Positions 49,945 through 57,194 are shown, counted from the stretch's first letter. The stretch is 64,000 nt of DNA from JANNPJ01 sp965200525 (GCA_965200525.1 OZ241368.1:5270001-5334000); one strand, 5' to 3'. The notes: a model not told the origin generated them from the letters alone. Program-made: numbers and translations.

Positions 49945-50685
49945 TCACAGGTCCCACCCGTCGTCGCTCTCATCGGCCGCGCTGGACTCGGCCAGGTGGC
50001 GGGCTGTGGTGCTGACGGCGACAAGGACTTGGTTGAGTCGTTGTTGGGTTGCGCTGGTCATCTCCTCTATGTAGGCGCGCAATTCCTCAACCTTGACGGC
50101 GATCTCGGCGCGCTCGGCATCGACGAGTGCACGCCCGGCCCCGGCTGCCAAGGAGTTACTGAACCCGAGGTCTTCGTCAGTAGCTCCCAGCGCGGTGCGA
50201 AGGAGTTCGCGGTTGCGGGCGTCGGGGTAGGTGTGCCCGTTCTCCCATCGGGAGACCTGAACCTTGCTGCTGCCCTTCGACGGGGCCGGCAGCCCCGTCC
50301 GGCGGGCGACCTGTTCCAGCTCATGCACTAGCCGGTCCTGAGTCCACCCATGCGGAGCCTGAGCCGCCCGCAATGCGCGCAGCCGCTCACCGACAAGACT
50401 CTTGCGCGCCGAGTCCACGCCGCGCCGGTCTCCGCCAGGCGTCGGGACGTCAGCGCCGGCGACCTCCAACCCAGCGCTCTGCAGGCTCTTGGCCCGTGCT
50501 GGCTCGACTCCGACCGCCACGGGCGCGGCCTGGTCGCTCTGGTCCAGATCAGACCCGGCACCGGACCGGACCGTGCCTGCGCGCGCGTCTGCTCGCGTGC
50601 CCATCGCGCCGACAGCCGTGGTGGCCTGGTGATGGGTGTGGGCCTGGGAAGCGGTACGCCGGCCGACCCGCTGAAGCAGCCTCAT
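49945..50685 (-). CDS. XRE-family HTH protein with acidic GWDL C-terminal tail
   Basis: The long form (ATG 50685) has 246 residues. GTG 50418 with GGAGA 7 nt upstream gives 157 residues beginning just before the HTH; codon usage upstream is also gene-like, so I list the long form. The HTH spans LVGERLRALRAAQAPHGWTQDRLVHELEQVARRTGLP...KVQVSRWENGHTYPDARNRELLRTALG. A helical segment (LVDAERAEIAVKVEELRAYIEEMTSATQQRLNQVLVAVSTTARHL) follows, and the protein ends ESDDGWDL. The end motif is shared with the next two upstream genes. Confidence 0.8.
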   Translation of the reverse strand: MRLLQRVGRRTASQAHTHHQATTAVGAMGTRADARAGTVRSGAGSDLDQSDQAAPVAVGVEPARAKSLQSAGLEVAGADVPTPGGDRRGVDSARKSLVGERLRALRAAQAPHGWTQDRLVHELEQVARRTGLPAPSKGSSKVQVSRWENGHTYPDARNRELLRTALGATDEDLGFSNSLAAGAGRALVDAERAEIAVKVEELRAYIEEMTSATQQRLNQVLVAVSTTARHLAESSAADESDDGWDL

Positions 50686-50896
50686 AGCTGACCGCCCGAT
50701 CTGTCCGGGCCGAGGATCGCCGGCGACGTGCTGGCCCGGCTCTCGGTGAGGCGATAGCGGCGCAGAGCGCGGAGCCCCTCAGGTGCACAGACCGGCCGGG
50801 CCGATGACCAGCTGACCCGCAAGATGGAACAGCGCCTATCGGCGGCCGGTCCACCGGCGGGGCGGCCCTTTCCGTCGATGGACGGTTCGGGCGCGT

Positions 50897-51439
50897 TCAC
50901 AGATCCCACCCGTCCTCGTCGGCGTCGTCGCCCAGGCACCACGATGTCTGCGTAAGGTCAGACTCCGCCGCCGACAGTCCCCGCGCTGGCATTGCCGCAG
51001 AATCTTCCGTTGTGTCCACGGCGGCGGCTCGGGTCACCTGATAGGCGATGCTGGCGGCTCGGTTCTCATCGCGCATGCCCCACATCTGCCGACGCGCCTC
51101 GTACGCGGCCTCACCGGCAGCGTCAGTGGCCGTTCCCCGTAACTCACCGGTCCGCAACTGCTCATCCAGCTCCTGAACCCGCTCATAACCCAGCGAATCC
51201 AAGCCCCGGGCAATGAGGGCGGTGGCGTCGTCCATCCCCAGGCCCTTCGCCGCGGGCAGGCCCGGGACCGCTGACAACGCCGCGAACATCTGACCATTCG
51301 TCAGCTCAGCCACCATCTTGGTCGGAGGCGTCACCGTCGCGACCGGCGCCGCCACGGCTCCGGCCTCAGCCGCGGCCGGTGGGGACTGGTGGGCGGTGTG
51401 CTGACGGGATTTCGTCGCGGAGCGGCTCACAGCTGCCAC
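50897..51439 (-). CDS. Unknown protein with acidic GWDL C-terminal tail
   Basis: A 180-residue product from GTG 51439; GTG 51430, overlapping the previous stop (GTGA), is equally likely (177 residues). The centre is helical: NGQMFAALSAVPGLPAAKGLGMDDATALIARGLDSLGYERVQELDEQLRTGELRGTATDAAGEAAYEARRQMWGMRDENRAASIAYQVTRAAAVDT. It ends LGDDADEDGWDL. No family recognised. Coupled to the upstream gene that ends EGWQL. Confidence 0.75.
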   Translation of the reverse strand: MAAVSRSATKSRQHTAHQSPPAAAEAGAVAAPVATVTPPTKMVAELTNGQMFAALSAVPGLPAAKGLGMDDATALIARGLDSLGYERVQELDEQLRTGELRGTATDAAGEAAYEARRQMWGMRDENRAASIAYQVTRAAAVDTTEDSAAMPARGLSAAESDLTQTSWCLGDDADEDGWDL

Positions 51440-51792
51440 CCCTCGACGTCGTCGCGGTCGGAGTACACGTCGGCGTCGAAGTCGTTCCCGTCCTCGGCGT
51501 CGTCACTGACATAAACCACGTTCTGTGGACAAAGGCAGGCATGCTGGCCGTCCGCGACAACCTCCGACCCGACCTGCTCAGCAGCGATACCGGCGGTGCG
51601 CTCCATCTGGGCGATCCCCGCCAGCCACGCCCGGTGCCCCGCGCTCGAATCCGAGAACGAACTGACAACCGCCTCGCGGATGGCCTCCCTCCGCTCGGCA
51701 GGCATCCCCCAGAACTCCCACAACCAACCGGCCGCCGACCTGTCCGGTGCGCTATGCCGGCCCTCCGGGCCTGCCATATCCTGCTCGTGCAT
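51427..51792 (-). CDS. Unknown small protein with EGWQL C-terminal tail
   Basis: A 121-residue protein from ATG 51792 with GGAGA 6 nt upstream. The first half has Trp-rich helix GWLWEFWGMPAERREAIREAVVSSFSDSSAGHRAWLAGIAQMER. The centre has two Cys (HACLCPQNVVYV), followed by an Asp-rich tail DDAEDGNDFDADVYSDRDDVEGWQL. I recognise no family. It is the first gene of the three-gene tail-sharing set and is divergent from the HTH gene at 51956, with a strong palindrome between. Confidence 0.72.
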   Translation of the reverse strand: MHEQDMAGPEGRHSAPDRSAAGWLWEFWGMPAERREAIREAVVSSFSDSSAGHRAWLAGIAQMERTAGIAAEQVGSEVVADGQHACLCPQNVVYVSDDAEDGNDFDADVYSDRDDVEGWQL

Positions 51793-51904
51793 CGTGTCTC
51801 CTACGCAAGGGGTGGGCGATGTACGAGGTCCGGCGGGGCTCAACCGCCGGGCCTCATTTAGATCAGAGACCGTCTAGTGATCTCTATACGACGATCGTAC
51901 ACCC

Positions 51905-51927
51905 ATCTCTAGACGTAGTCTAGAGAT
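51905..51927. promoter_or_regulatory. Perfect inverted repeat operator
   Basis: Ten-bp arms ATCTCTAGAC (51905-51914) and GTCTAGAGAT (51918-51927) with a 3-bp spacer. A weaker AGAGAC...GTGATCTCT pairing lies upstream at about 51866-51884. TATGCT at 51944-51949 is a likely -10 for the gene at 51956 (leaderless). Probably controls the divergent genes at 51792 and 51956. Confidence 0.65.
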
Positions 51928-51955
51928 GCCTAAACGACTGTCGTATGCTGGCCAC

Positions 51956-52243
51956 ATGAAGAAGTCAGACGGCGGTGACGTGATCCTTCGGCAGGCATAT
52001 GCCGCAGTCGCCGAACGAGTGGAGCTGACCAGTGATCCGGGCGCTGCGTACGAACAAGCCACGGCGCTAGCCAAGGCGGCGGACGACATCGTGGGGGATG
52101 CTGCCCTCTTGCGGGCTCGTATGGCTCGGCGACTACTGAGGGCCGAGGGCATGTCTTTAGCGCAACTGGCGAGCCGGATAGGGGTCTCGAAGTCGCGGGC
52201 CGACCAACTCATGCGGACCGCCACGCGGGGTGAGAAGACTTGA
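51956..52243 (+). CDS. Small HTH regulator of the element
   Basis: A 95-residue protein; ATG 51956 is chosen because the in-frame ATG 51926 lies in the operator palindrome. RMARRLLRAEGMSLAQLASRIGVSKSRADQLMRTATR is a C-terminal helix-turn-helix. The N-terminal half (LRQAYAAVAERVELTSDPGAAYEQATALAKAADDIVGDAALL) is helical and probably dimerising. Layout resembles small regulators or antitoxin-like proteins of actinobacterial mobile elements. No toxin partner is evident next to it. Confidence 0.75.
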   Translation: MKKSDGGDVILRQAYAAVAERVELTSDPGAAYEQATALAKAADDIVGDAALLRARMARRLLRAEGMSLAQLASRIGVSKSRADQLMRTATRGEKT

Positions 52244-52279
52244 TCGAAGAAGCTTTGTTCATGCAAGCAACGTTGACGG

Positions 52280-53428
52280 ATGGCGACCGGGGGTGACAGT
52301 TGGTCGCTGGTCGCAGGCCGTCAGCTACCGTTTGGTGGACTTGGATCGACTCATGGGGATGACTTGAACTACCACGGGGAGGGTTTCGGGCGGGCTGTCC
52401 GGGAGCGCAGGCAGGAGAAGGGCTTGTCCCTGCGGCAACTGGCGTCGCTGGTCCATTGTGCACATTCGCACATAGCCGACCTGGAGTCAGGACGTCGGCA
52501 GCCAAGCGAGACACTCGCCGATCAACTGGGGAGAGTGCTCGACCTGGCCGACTGGGAGAGCGCCCCGACGTCGTTCGAGACAAGTGAGCCCATTTCTTTT
52601 CGCTCTCATAAATTTATCACGGGATTTCTAGGCAGCGACGTTGTCAAGATATTGCGGGAACAGCTAAACGCACGGCCTGTTGATGGCATACTTTCGGGGC
52701 ACTGGTTTGCTCCGATTAGACATGCTAGTGGGCAATGCGAACTACATATTTGGAACCACGGTGCCATAGTTGCTCATCTTCCCGAAAGAGGTGAATGGGC
52801 TTCAATATCAGATTTTGCCGCTTGGCGCTACGCAACCTACGAGCGCGACCTGGCGTGGTTAAGTGATTCCCTGGCGCGAATCGTTCAATCCAACGTTCTC
52901 TCTGCGTACGTCTTTTCTGCATACTGGCTGGATGATTCATACTGGCCTGCAGACCAAAGGGATACGGCGCTTAAACTGATCTGCATGCCACGGACGTTGT
53001 TTGGTGCCAGTTCTGGAGAAACGGATACGGAGGAGAGGCTCCTCCGGGGTGGATTCGACCACGAAGATCTAAAATGCTTTGGTGTTGCGGACATAAGTAT
53101 TGCCTTTGCATCATGGTCGAGCGTTGTGTACCACTCTCTTGACGCTGATCGAGGGCTAACCGAGATGGAGTTGGTTAGGCTTGAGCTGGCTGTACAGTCT
53201 TTATGGGTTTTCTGTTCAGCTGTGGGGAGTCAGATCGAAGAGGGGCGCGATCCGGATACCGCACCCGCGCACGACTGGCGATGGCTGCGTGCCGCTCGTT
53301 CTCGTATCAACACGGCCAGAGCCAATGAAACGGGGCATCATCGATCGATGCGTGAAGCCATTCTGGTGACATCCGGACTGCCCGCCATGCTTGACGAAAT
53401 TATTAGTGTATTGAGGGAGATTCAATGA
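52280..53428 (+). CDS. HTH-domain protein with large unknown C-terminal domain
   Basis: A 382-residue product from ATG 52280; a TTG at about 52364 preceded by GGGGATGA (giving NYHGEGFGRAVRERR) is an alternative. An XRE HTH spans GRAVRERRQEKGLSLRQLASLVHCAHSHIADLESGRRQPSETLADQLGRVLDL. The remaining 280 residues (ILSGHWFAPIRHASGQCELHIWNHGAIVAHLPE..., WLDDSYWPADQRDTALKLICMPRTLFG, SIAFASWSSVVYHSL) are not recognised. Codon usage changes to much lower GC after about 52590. It overlaps the isochorismatase-fold gene by 4 nt (ATGA). Confidence 0.75.
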   Translation: MATGGDSWSLVAGRQLPFGGLGSTHGDDLNYHGEGFGRAVRERRQEKGLSLRQLASLVHCAHSHIADLESGRRQPSETLADQLGRVLDLADWESAPTSFETSEPISFRSHKFITGFLGSDVVKILREQLNARPVDGILSGHWFAPIRHASGQCELHIWNHGAIVAHLPERGEWASISDFAAWRYATYERDLAWLSDSLARIVQSNVLSAYVFSAYWLDDSYWPADQRDTALKLICMPRTLFGASSGETDTEERLLRGGFDHEDLKCFGVADISIAFASWSSVVYHSLDADRGLTEMELVRLELAVQSLWVFCSAVGSQIEEGRDPDTAPAHDWRWLRAARSRINTARANETGHHRSMREAILVTSGLPAMLDEIISVLREIQ

Positions 53429-54009
53429 ATGTTCAGCGGACCGTTCCCCCGCAAATAGCCAGGACCATGCTTGTCGTTGTAGATGTGCAAAAAGGATTTG
53501 TTACTGAATATTCTAAACGAGCACTGCCTGTGATACGTGACGTGCTCCGAAAGTGGCACGCGGCCGGCGGGATATCCGTACTGACTCAGTTTGTGAATAC
53601 TCCCGAGTCTCCTTATGTAAAAATCATTGGCTGGCAGAGAATGATGGAAGATGACCCCGGAACTGCCTTTGATTCATCCGTAGCTGATTTGGCTGGGGAA
53701 GCTACGGCGATTGTGCGCAAAAACAAGTACTCGTCCCTAACGGACGAAGCTGTACGGCTATTGGCAAGGACTGGACTGACGGACGTCTGTGTTATTGGGC
53801 TTGACACGGAATCATGCGTATTAGCAACGGCTCTGGCCGCTTTCGAGCAGGGCTATACGCCCTGGATCGTTACGGATGCCGTTGCTTCGCATGCTGGTGT
53901 TGCGGAACACGAGGCCGGATTGCTCGTCGCGGGGCGATACATAGGAATGGGTCAATTGTTAACGTCTGCGCAATTGATCACTGCGAACGAAGGGTTCGCG
54001 GTCAGCTAG
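53425..54009 (+). CDS. Isochorismatase-family cysteine hydrolase
   Basis: A 194-residue protein, ATG overlapping the upstream stop. Catalytic triad: D20 (VVVDVQKGF), K101 (VRKNKYSSL) and C131 (GLDTESCVLATA). The nicotinamidase metal ligands (Asp-x-His...His) are absent, so it is not an ordinary PncA. Its obligate coupling with an HTH protein of unknown effector domain suggests a two-gene module that modifies a small amide, perhaps in regulation or defence. Low GC and AT-ended codons mark it as foreign to the host. Confidence 0.85.
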   Translation: MNVQRTVPPQIARTMLVVVDVQKGFVTEYSKRALPVIRDVLRKWHAAGGISVLTQFVNTPESPYVKIIGWQRMMEDDPGTAFDSSVADLAGEATAIVRKNKYSSLTDEAVRLLARTGLTDVCVIGLDTESCVLATALAAFEQGYTPWIVTDAVASHAGVAEHEAGLLVAGRYIGMGQLLTSAQLITANEGFAVS

Positions 54010-54168
54010 TCGGCGTCGTCAAAGTGGCGGACATCATTTTGAGCAGGCGACCACATCGCGACGTCTATACGACGCAGTCGCGAGGTGGGGTGATCGAGCA
54101 AGAGTTTGTTTCTCGTTTGACGCCGAGGATTACGGGAGGTGCGGAATCAGCTTGGTGATACCTGTCTA

Positions 54169-55320
54169 TCAGCTAAGCGCCCTCGCCGGGTGAAAGAGAT
54201 CCACTTGCCAATCGTCTTTTCCTACAGTGCCTCGCGCTCGAACCTGCCCCACTTTCCCCCATGGCTCGCGGGGATTTGTGGCCAGTGGCCCTAGAGCGCT
54301 TCCTCTTTTTCGGGTAACTGTTCCTTGCGCTGGTATCTGGGGAGATGCCGTAATATAAGCTTGGTTTGTCAAAGATAGAATTCTGTTGATGTCGTCTTCT
54401 GAGGGTCGAGGATTCCGACCAGCCCGGAAAGGAGCAATAAGCGCTAATGGATTTGCCATCAACATATTATCCCAGACGCCGGGATGGTGCGCGTTGGGGG
54501 CGCCATGGTGGGGGACCTTGAATAGTTCGGCTTTCGATCCCGGCGCGTGATCGGCGAGAACTGCCCTCCAACCACACCCGGCCGGCCCACTTGTCAGATC
54601 CGCGCCTAAGATAATGACTCTGCCACCGACATCAACCCATAGGGCCACCGCGAACTCATTAGGATCCACAGTCTGCAGTCTCTTGCGGGTGGCCTCTTGT
54701 TGGGCAATGGTTTCTGCGAGAGGCCTGCTGGCCCGCGTGACAGAGTGATGGCTAGGCGACAGAGCTCGAACTGAAGACCTAAAGTTGTGCTCTGAAAACT
54801 GACGTTCATAGAGCGGCAGGTTTGCAACTGCGCGTTTGAAACATATTCGGTCCGGAACCAGTCGTCCGCGGGATTCGACTAGTTTGTAAACTTTTCTAAA
54901 TTCTGAATAGGCGCTCATGCGAAGCATACTAGATATCGTAGAATCGAGCTCTATGAGAGCCAGAAATTCTTCGGAGGTAGCCGCTTGAGAGGCAACAAAG
55001 GTCGATTCTTTGCATTTGCTGAAAGCATCGGCAATTCCGGCGAAATGATCATCGTGAGCGTGGGTGGCCACTATCAATTGGACAGATGTTTCGACGTCTA
55101 CTCCCAGCCCAGATAAATATTCGAGGGCAGGATTCTTGCGAGTCGATTGTTCAATGCAAGAGTCCACCATCATCCATTGTCCGCCACCCAAATGGACAAG
55201 GATTGATTCTCCCTTTCCTGGTCCGAAGATGGAAACCTCCACCTCATCGGCAGCTGGCGGATCAATCGATGAACTTCTCAAGTTCCTGTAACCTTTTCTT
55301 AGCGCTGGCCCTGGCCTCAA
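54169..55320 (-). CDS. Metallo-beta-lactamase-fold (ComEC-like) hydrolase of the element cargo
   Basis: Up to 383 residues; starts near residue 14-26 are possible since the frame overlaps the preceding gene by 59 nt. The fold begins EVEVSIFGPGKGESILVHLGGGQWMMVDSCI. Metal ligands: THAHDDH (H87, H89, D91, H92), D241 (IILGADLTSG) and H271/H272 (KVPHHGAPNAHH), so both zinc sites look intact. This pattern is of ComEC-like soluble MBL proteins that occur in mobile elements and defence loci. Last gene of a three-gene operon with two unrecognised partners. Substrate (nucleic acid or cyclic nucleotide) is unknown. Confidence 0.83.
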   Translation of the reverse strand: MRPGPALRKGYRNLRSSSIDPPAADEVEVSIFGPGKGESILVHLGGGQWMMVDSCIEQSTRKNPALEYLSGLGVDVETSVQLIVATHAHDDHFAGIADAFSKCKESTFVASQAATSEEFLALIELDSTISSMLRMSAYSEFRKVYKLVESRGRLVPDRICFKRAVANLPLYERQFSEHNFRSSVRALSPSHHSVTRASRPLAETIAQQEATRKRLQTVDPNEFAVALWVDVGGRVIILGADLTSGPAGCGWRAVLADHAPGSKAELFKVPHHGAPNAHHPGVWDNMLMANPLALIAPFRAGRNPRPSEDDINRILSLTNQAYITASPQIPAQGTVTRKRGSALGPLATNPREPWGKVGQVRARGTVGKDDWQVDLFHPARALS

Positions 55321-55843
55321 ATATTTCAGTCTTCGTCCAGTTGCCGAGGCGCCTCAGACGTAGGTGCGAGGTTGTATGTGTCAAGCCTCCATGATCGACA
55401 ATGGTCCGATTTGTCAGATAGAAGGCATCTCCAGGGGCCAGCGGGGTGTCTTGCGACTGCTCTGCTAAAAGATGTGTTGCAAAATCGGCCGTTATTGGTA
55501 CTTGATCGTCTTCGACGTCCAAGGATATCAGCTCGGCGGTGAAATATTCGTCGTCAATCTCAAGTACTCGGCCAATCCATCTCTTAAGGCCCGTCACAAG
55601 CTCCATATCACGCTTGTTGACCGGTTTTGCAGCGTTCAGTTCCTGCACCGTCTGCCGGGCGGTGGACGATAGAATCGAAGTGGGGTCTCCGGCTACTGTT
55701 TGGGCCTCAGCTGTCGTGGCTAGACCGCGTGCATGTCCGGTGCTGCGATTTCCAGGAACCGTCTTGTGTTGGTTAGTCGTAGTATCGCCGGGTCGAGATT
55801 TGGTTTCAGTTAGGCTCCAGCTCCCAGCCAACGAGGGGGTCAT
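55262..55843 (-). CDS. Unknown partner of the MBL-fold protein (small beta-barrel-like domain)
   Basis: A 193-residue protein. The first 80 residues are Thr/Gln/Ser-rich and probably disordered. The second half has alternating strands: KRWIGRVLEIDDEYFTAELISLDVEDDQVPITADFATHLL..LAPGDAFYLTNRTIVDHGGLTHTTSHLRLRRLGNWTKTEIFEARASAKKRLQELEKFI. The WxGxV...FxAxL...PGDxFYL pattern suggests an SH3/OB-like barrel followed by a C-terminal helix. I do not recognise a named family. It overlaps the genes on both sides (4 nt upstream, 59 nt downstream), pointing to tight co-translation. Confidence 0.7.
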   Translation of the reverse strand: MTPSLAGSWSLTETKSRPGDTTTNQHKTVPGNRSTGHARGLATTAEAQTVAGDPTSILSSTARQTVQELNAAKPVNKRDMELVTGLKRWIGRVLEIDDEYFTAELISLDVEDDQVPITADFATHLLAEQSQDTPLAPGDAFYLTNRTIVDHGGLTHTTSHLRLRRLGNWTKTEIFEARASAKKRLQELEKFID

Positions 55844-56577
55844 GAAGGGTTCCCAAGTTCGCCGACTCTGTCACGAATCCGTGATGACCTGGAAATTGAC
55901 GCTGCCCATTCTTCGTTAAGAACAGCTAGGGCAATGGGAACATTCTTGTCCGACAAGTTCCGCGAGGCAGTGGTCATATCGATTCGAAGAGCTGTTTCAA
56001 CATCCTCTCGAGTCTCTATTTTGTTCTCGCCTCCTCCTAGGTCGTAGTGGTCGTTGACCGTCAAAAAAATGCCAGGCATAACAGTGTAGGACGGCTCAAC
56101 CTGGACCTGAATTCGTCCTGCAAATTTGCTATCACGTTGGCCCAGTATCGTGACATTAGTCATTCCCGGCACGCTAACAATGTCTGCCCACGGTGCTTTG
56201 GGGGCCAGCAGGTCGCCGATTGCATGCCACTCGGCAACGGATCTACAGAGCGAATGGAAATGGCGATTGATGCCCAGAGCAACCAGTGGTGTGTGCGGAA
56301 GTACCTGCAGGATGCCGATGGCAATATCTCGGAGGCGTTCGATCTCGCTGTCATCTGACGTCGAGAATTGCAAAGTATCGGCCGAAGCGTAGAAATCCAG
56401 CCAACCTGTAGCAAAGGAGGCTATTTCAGTGTTTATGAAATTGAGCTTGACGTCGTCGTATTCTTGAACTCCGATTAGACCCTGGGCTAGCAGCCATGCT
56501 GGGGAGAACAGAGCAGGCGTGAACTGGCCTTTGAGAACGATCGTCGTGGCCGAGTGGGCGGTAGGAGTCGGAGCCAC
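55840..56577 (-). CDS. Unknown first gene of the MBL operon
   Basis: A 245-residue protein: TTIVLKGQFTPALFSPAWLLAQGLIGVQEYDDVKLNFINTEIASFATGWLDFYASADTLQFSTSDDSEIERLRDIAIGILQVLPHTPLVALGINRHFHSL, then VPGMTNVTILGQRDSKFAGRIQVQVEPSYTVMPGIFLTVNDHYDL and a helix with AASISRSSRIRDRVGEL. The layout (strand-rich start, helix LRDIAIGILQVLPHTPLVALGIN, then paired strands) recalls sporadically distributed TIGR04255-like proteins, but I cannot confirm it. It opens the three-gene operon; low GC like its neighbours. Confidence 0.7.
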   Translation of the reverse strand: MAPTPTAHSATTIVLKGQFTPALFSPAWLLAQGLIGVQEYDDVKLNFINTEIASFATGWLDFYASADTLQFSTSDDSEIERLRDIAIGILQVLPHTPLVALGINRHFHSLCRSVAEWHAIGDLLAPKAPWADIVSVPGMTNVTILGQRDSKFAGRIQVQVEPSYTVMPGIFLTVNDHYDLGGGENKIETREDVETALRIDMTTASRNLSDKNVPIALAVLNEEWAASISRSSRIRDRVGELGNPS

Positions 56578-57067
56578 GTCGCTTCTCCTGTCTCATCGGT
56601 CTAAATGGGGTATAGCGGGTCGTAACGGGCGTGTCCGCGGTACCAGCCCGACATTACCCGTTCATCGTCTCATCGGTGGGCGCGTTCGGATGCTTGATAG
56701 TGCCCTACCAGGTTGAACGCGCGGAGGGTTTGGGTCCTGGCATCTTCGGCGAGAGGCGGCCATCGAGGTAGTTGCGAGGACGGGCGCCCGCCCAGTCTGA
56801 GGCGCACGAGGTCGAGCGTGGGGTAATGGGATGCTCCGACCAGCGAACGATCACCCGCAGAGCGGTTGGTGCCCCCCCGTAGTGAGCTTGGAGCGGTGCG
56901 GCTCGTGCGTCCCCGGCCGCCTGGGTCTCGGTCCCCGATGACGGGGCCGTCTGTGGGCCGTCCGAGGTAGGCGAGAGGCGGCCAACAGTGACAGGCGTTG
57001 AGGGGGTGTATGCAGGCCAGATCTCCATCTTGGTGGCCCAACGCAGGGGGCGCTCTCCAGCGAATCA
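56578..57067. other. Right end of the element, non-coding
   Basis: A 490-bp region with no supported gene (an antisense 132-residue frame is unlikely). It holds the 15-mer GGCGAGAGGCGGCCA twice (56748-56762 and 56970-56984) and the GGGCCGTCYG tandem at 56944-56965. Both are candidates for integrase or excisionase binding near attR, and the cargo promoter must also be here. Confidence 0.55.
56944..56965 (+). repeat. Right candidate integrase arm site
   Basis: Two tandem 11-bp GGGCCGTCYG units, 20 of 22 positions identical to 42492-42513 and in the same orientation. It lies 102 bp inside the element from the attR core. Confidence 0.5.
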
Positions 57068-57118
57068 CTTCCTGCGCAACAAGCGCCAGGAGTGGGCCGA
57101 CTACCGCAACCAGGTCAC
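57068..57118 (+). repeat. attR core, 51-bp direct repeat
   Basis: Second copy of the sequence at 42317-42367, with no mismatch over 51 bp. Upstream of it is element DNA, downstream is the original chromosome. Confidence 0.93.
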
Positions 57119-57155
57119 GCCGTTCGAGCTCACCCGCTACCTGCCGATGCTGTAG
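57068..57155 (+). pseudogene. Stranded original 3' end of host glnA2
   Basis: Translates FLRNKRQEWADYRNQVTPFELTRYLPML and stops at TAG 57153-57155. It matches the end of GlnA2 except Thr for Gln, and in the nucleotides beyond the 51-bp core it differs at 8 positions from the element-supplied tail, all but four of them synonymous. It has no start and is left behind by the insertion. Confidence 0.92.
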
Positions 57156-57194
57156 CCGGTGCTTCGGCCGGCCGGTGGCCGACCCGCTGAACGC

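Larger units (their letters stand above)
42368..57118. mobile_element. 14.75-kb integrative mobilisable element inserted in glnA2
   Basis: The element is bounded by 51-bp direct repeats (42317-42367 and 57068-57118). A tyrosine integrase and an excisionase-like HTH protein lie at the left end, next to the attachment site. It carries a MobF relaxase-helicase, regulators, and a lower-GC cargo of five genes. No FtsK/TraB-type translocase, VirD4 coupling protein, mating-pair genes or replication initiator is seen, so it is best called an IME that needs a helper for transfer. It supplies a functional replacement of the last 12 glnA2 codons and a terminator. The exact crossover point lies anywhere within the 51-bp core. 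Confidence 0.92.

Noticed and set aside
49517..50024. Reading frames through the 9-bp array encoding RSGRSV or RPTRPT repeats
   Set aside because: A 9-bp repeat lacking stops leaves all frames open. No ribosome site or conserved flanking domain.
56670..57068. 132-residue minus-strand frame at the right end of the element
   Set aside because: No ribosome site, no recognisable motif, and it runs into attR.
42368..57118. CRISPR array or toxin-antitoxin pair in the element
   Set aside because: The tandem repeats have no unique spacers, and no toxin gene adjoins the small HTH regulator.
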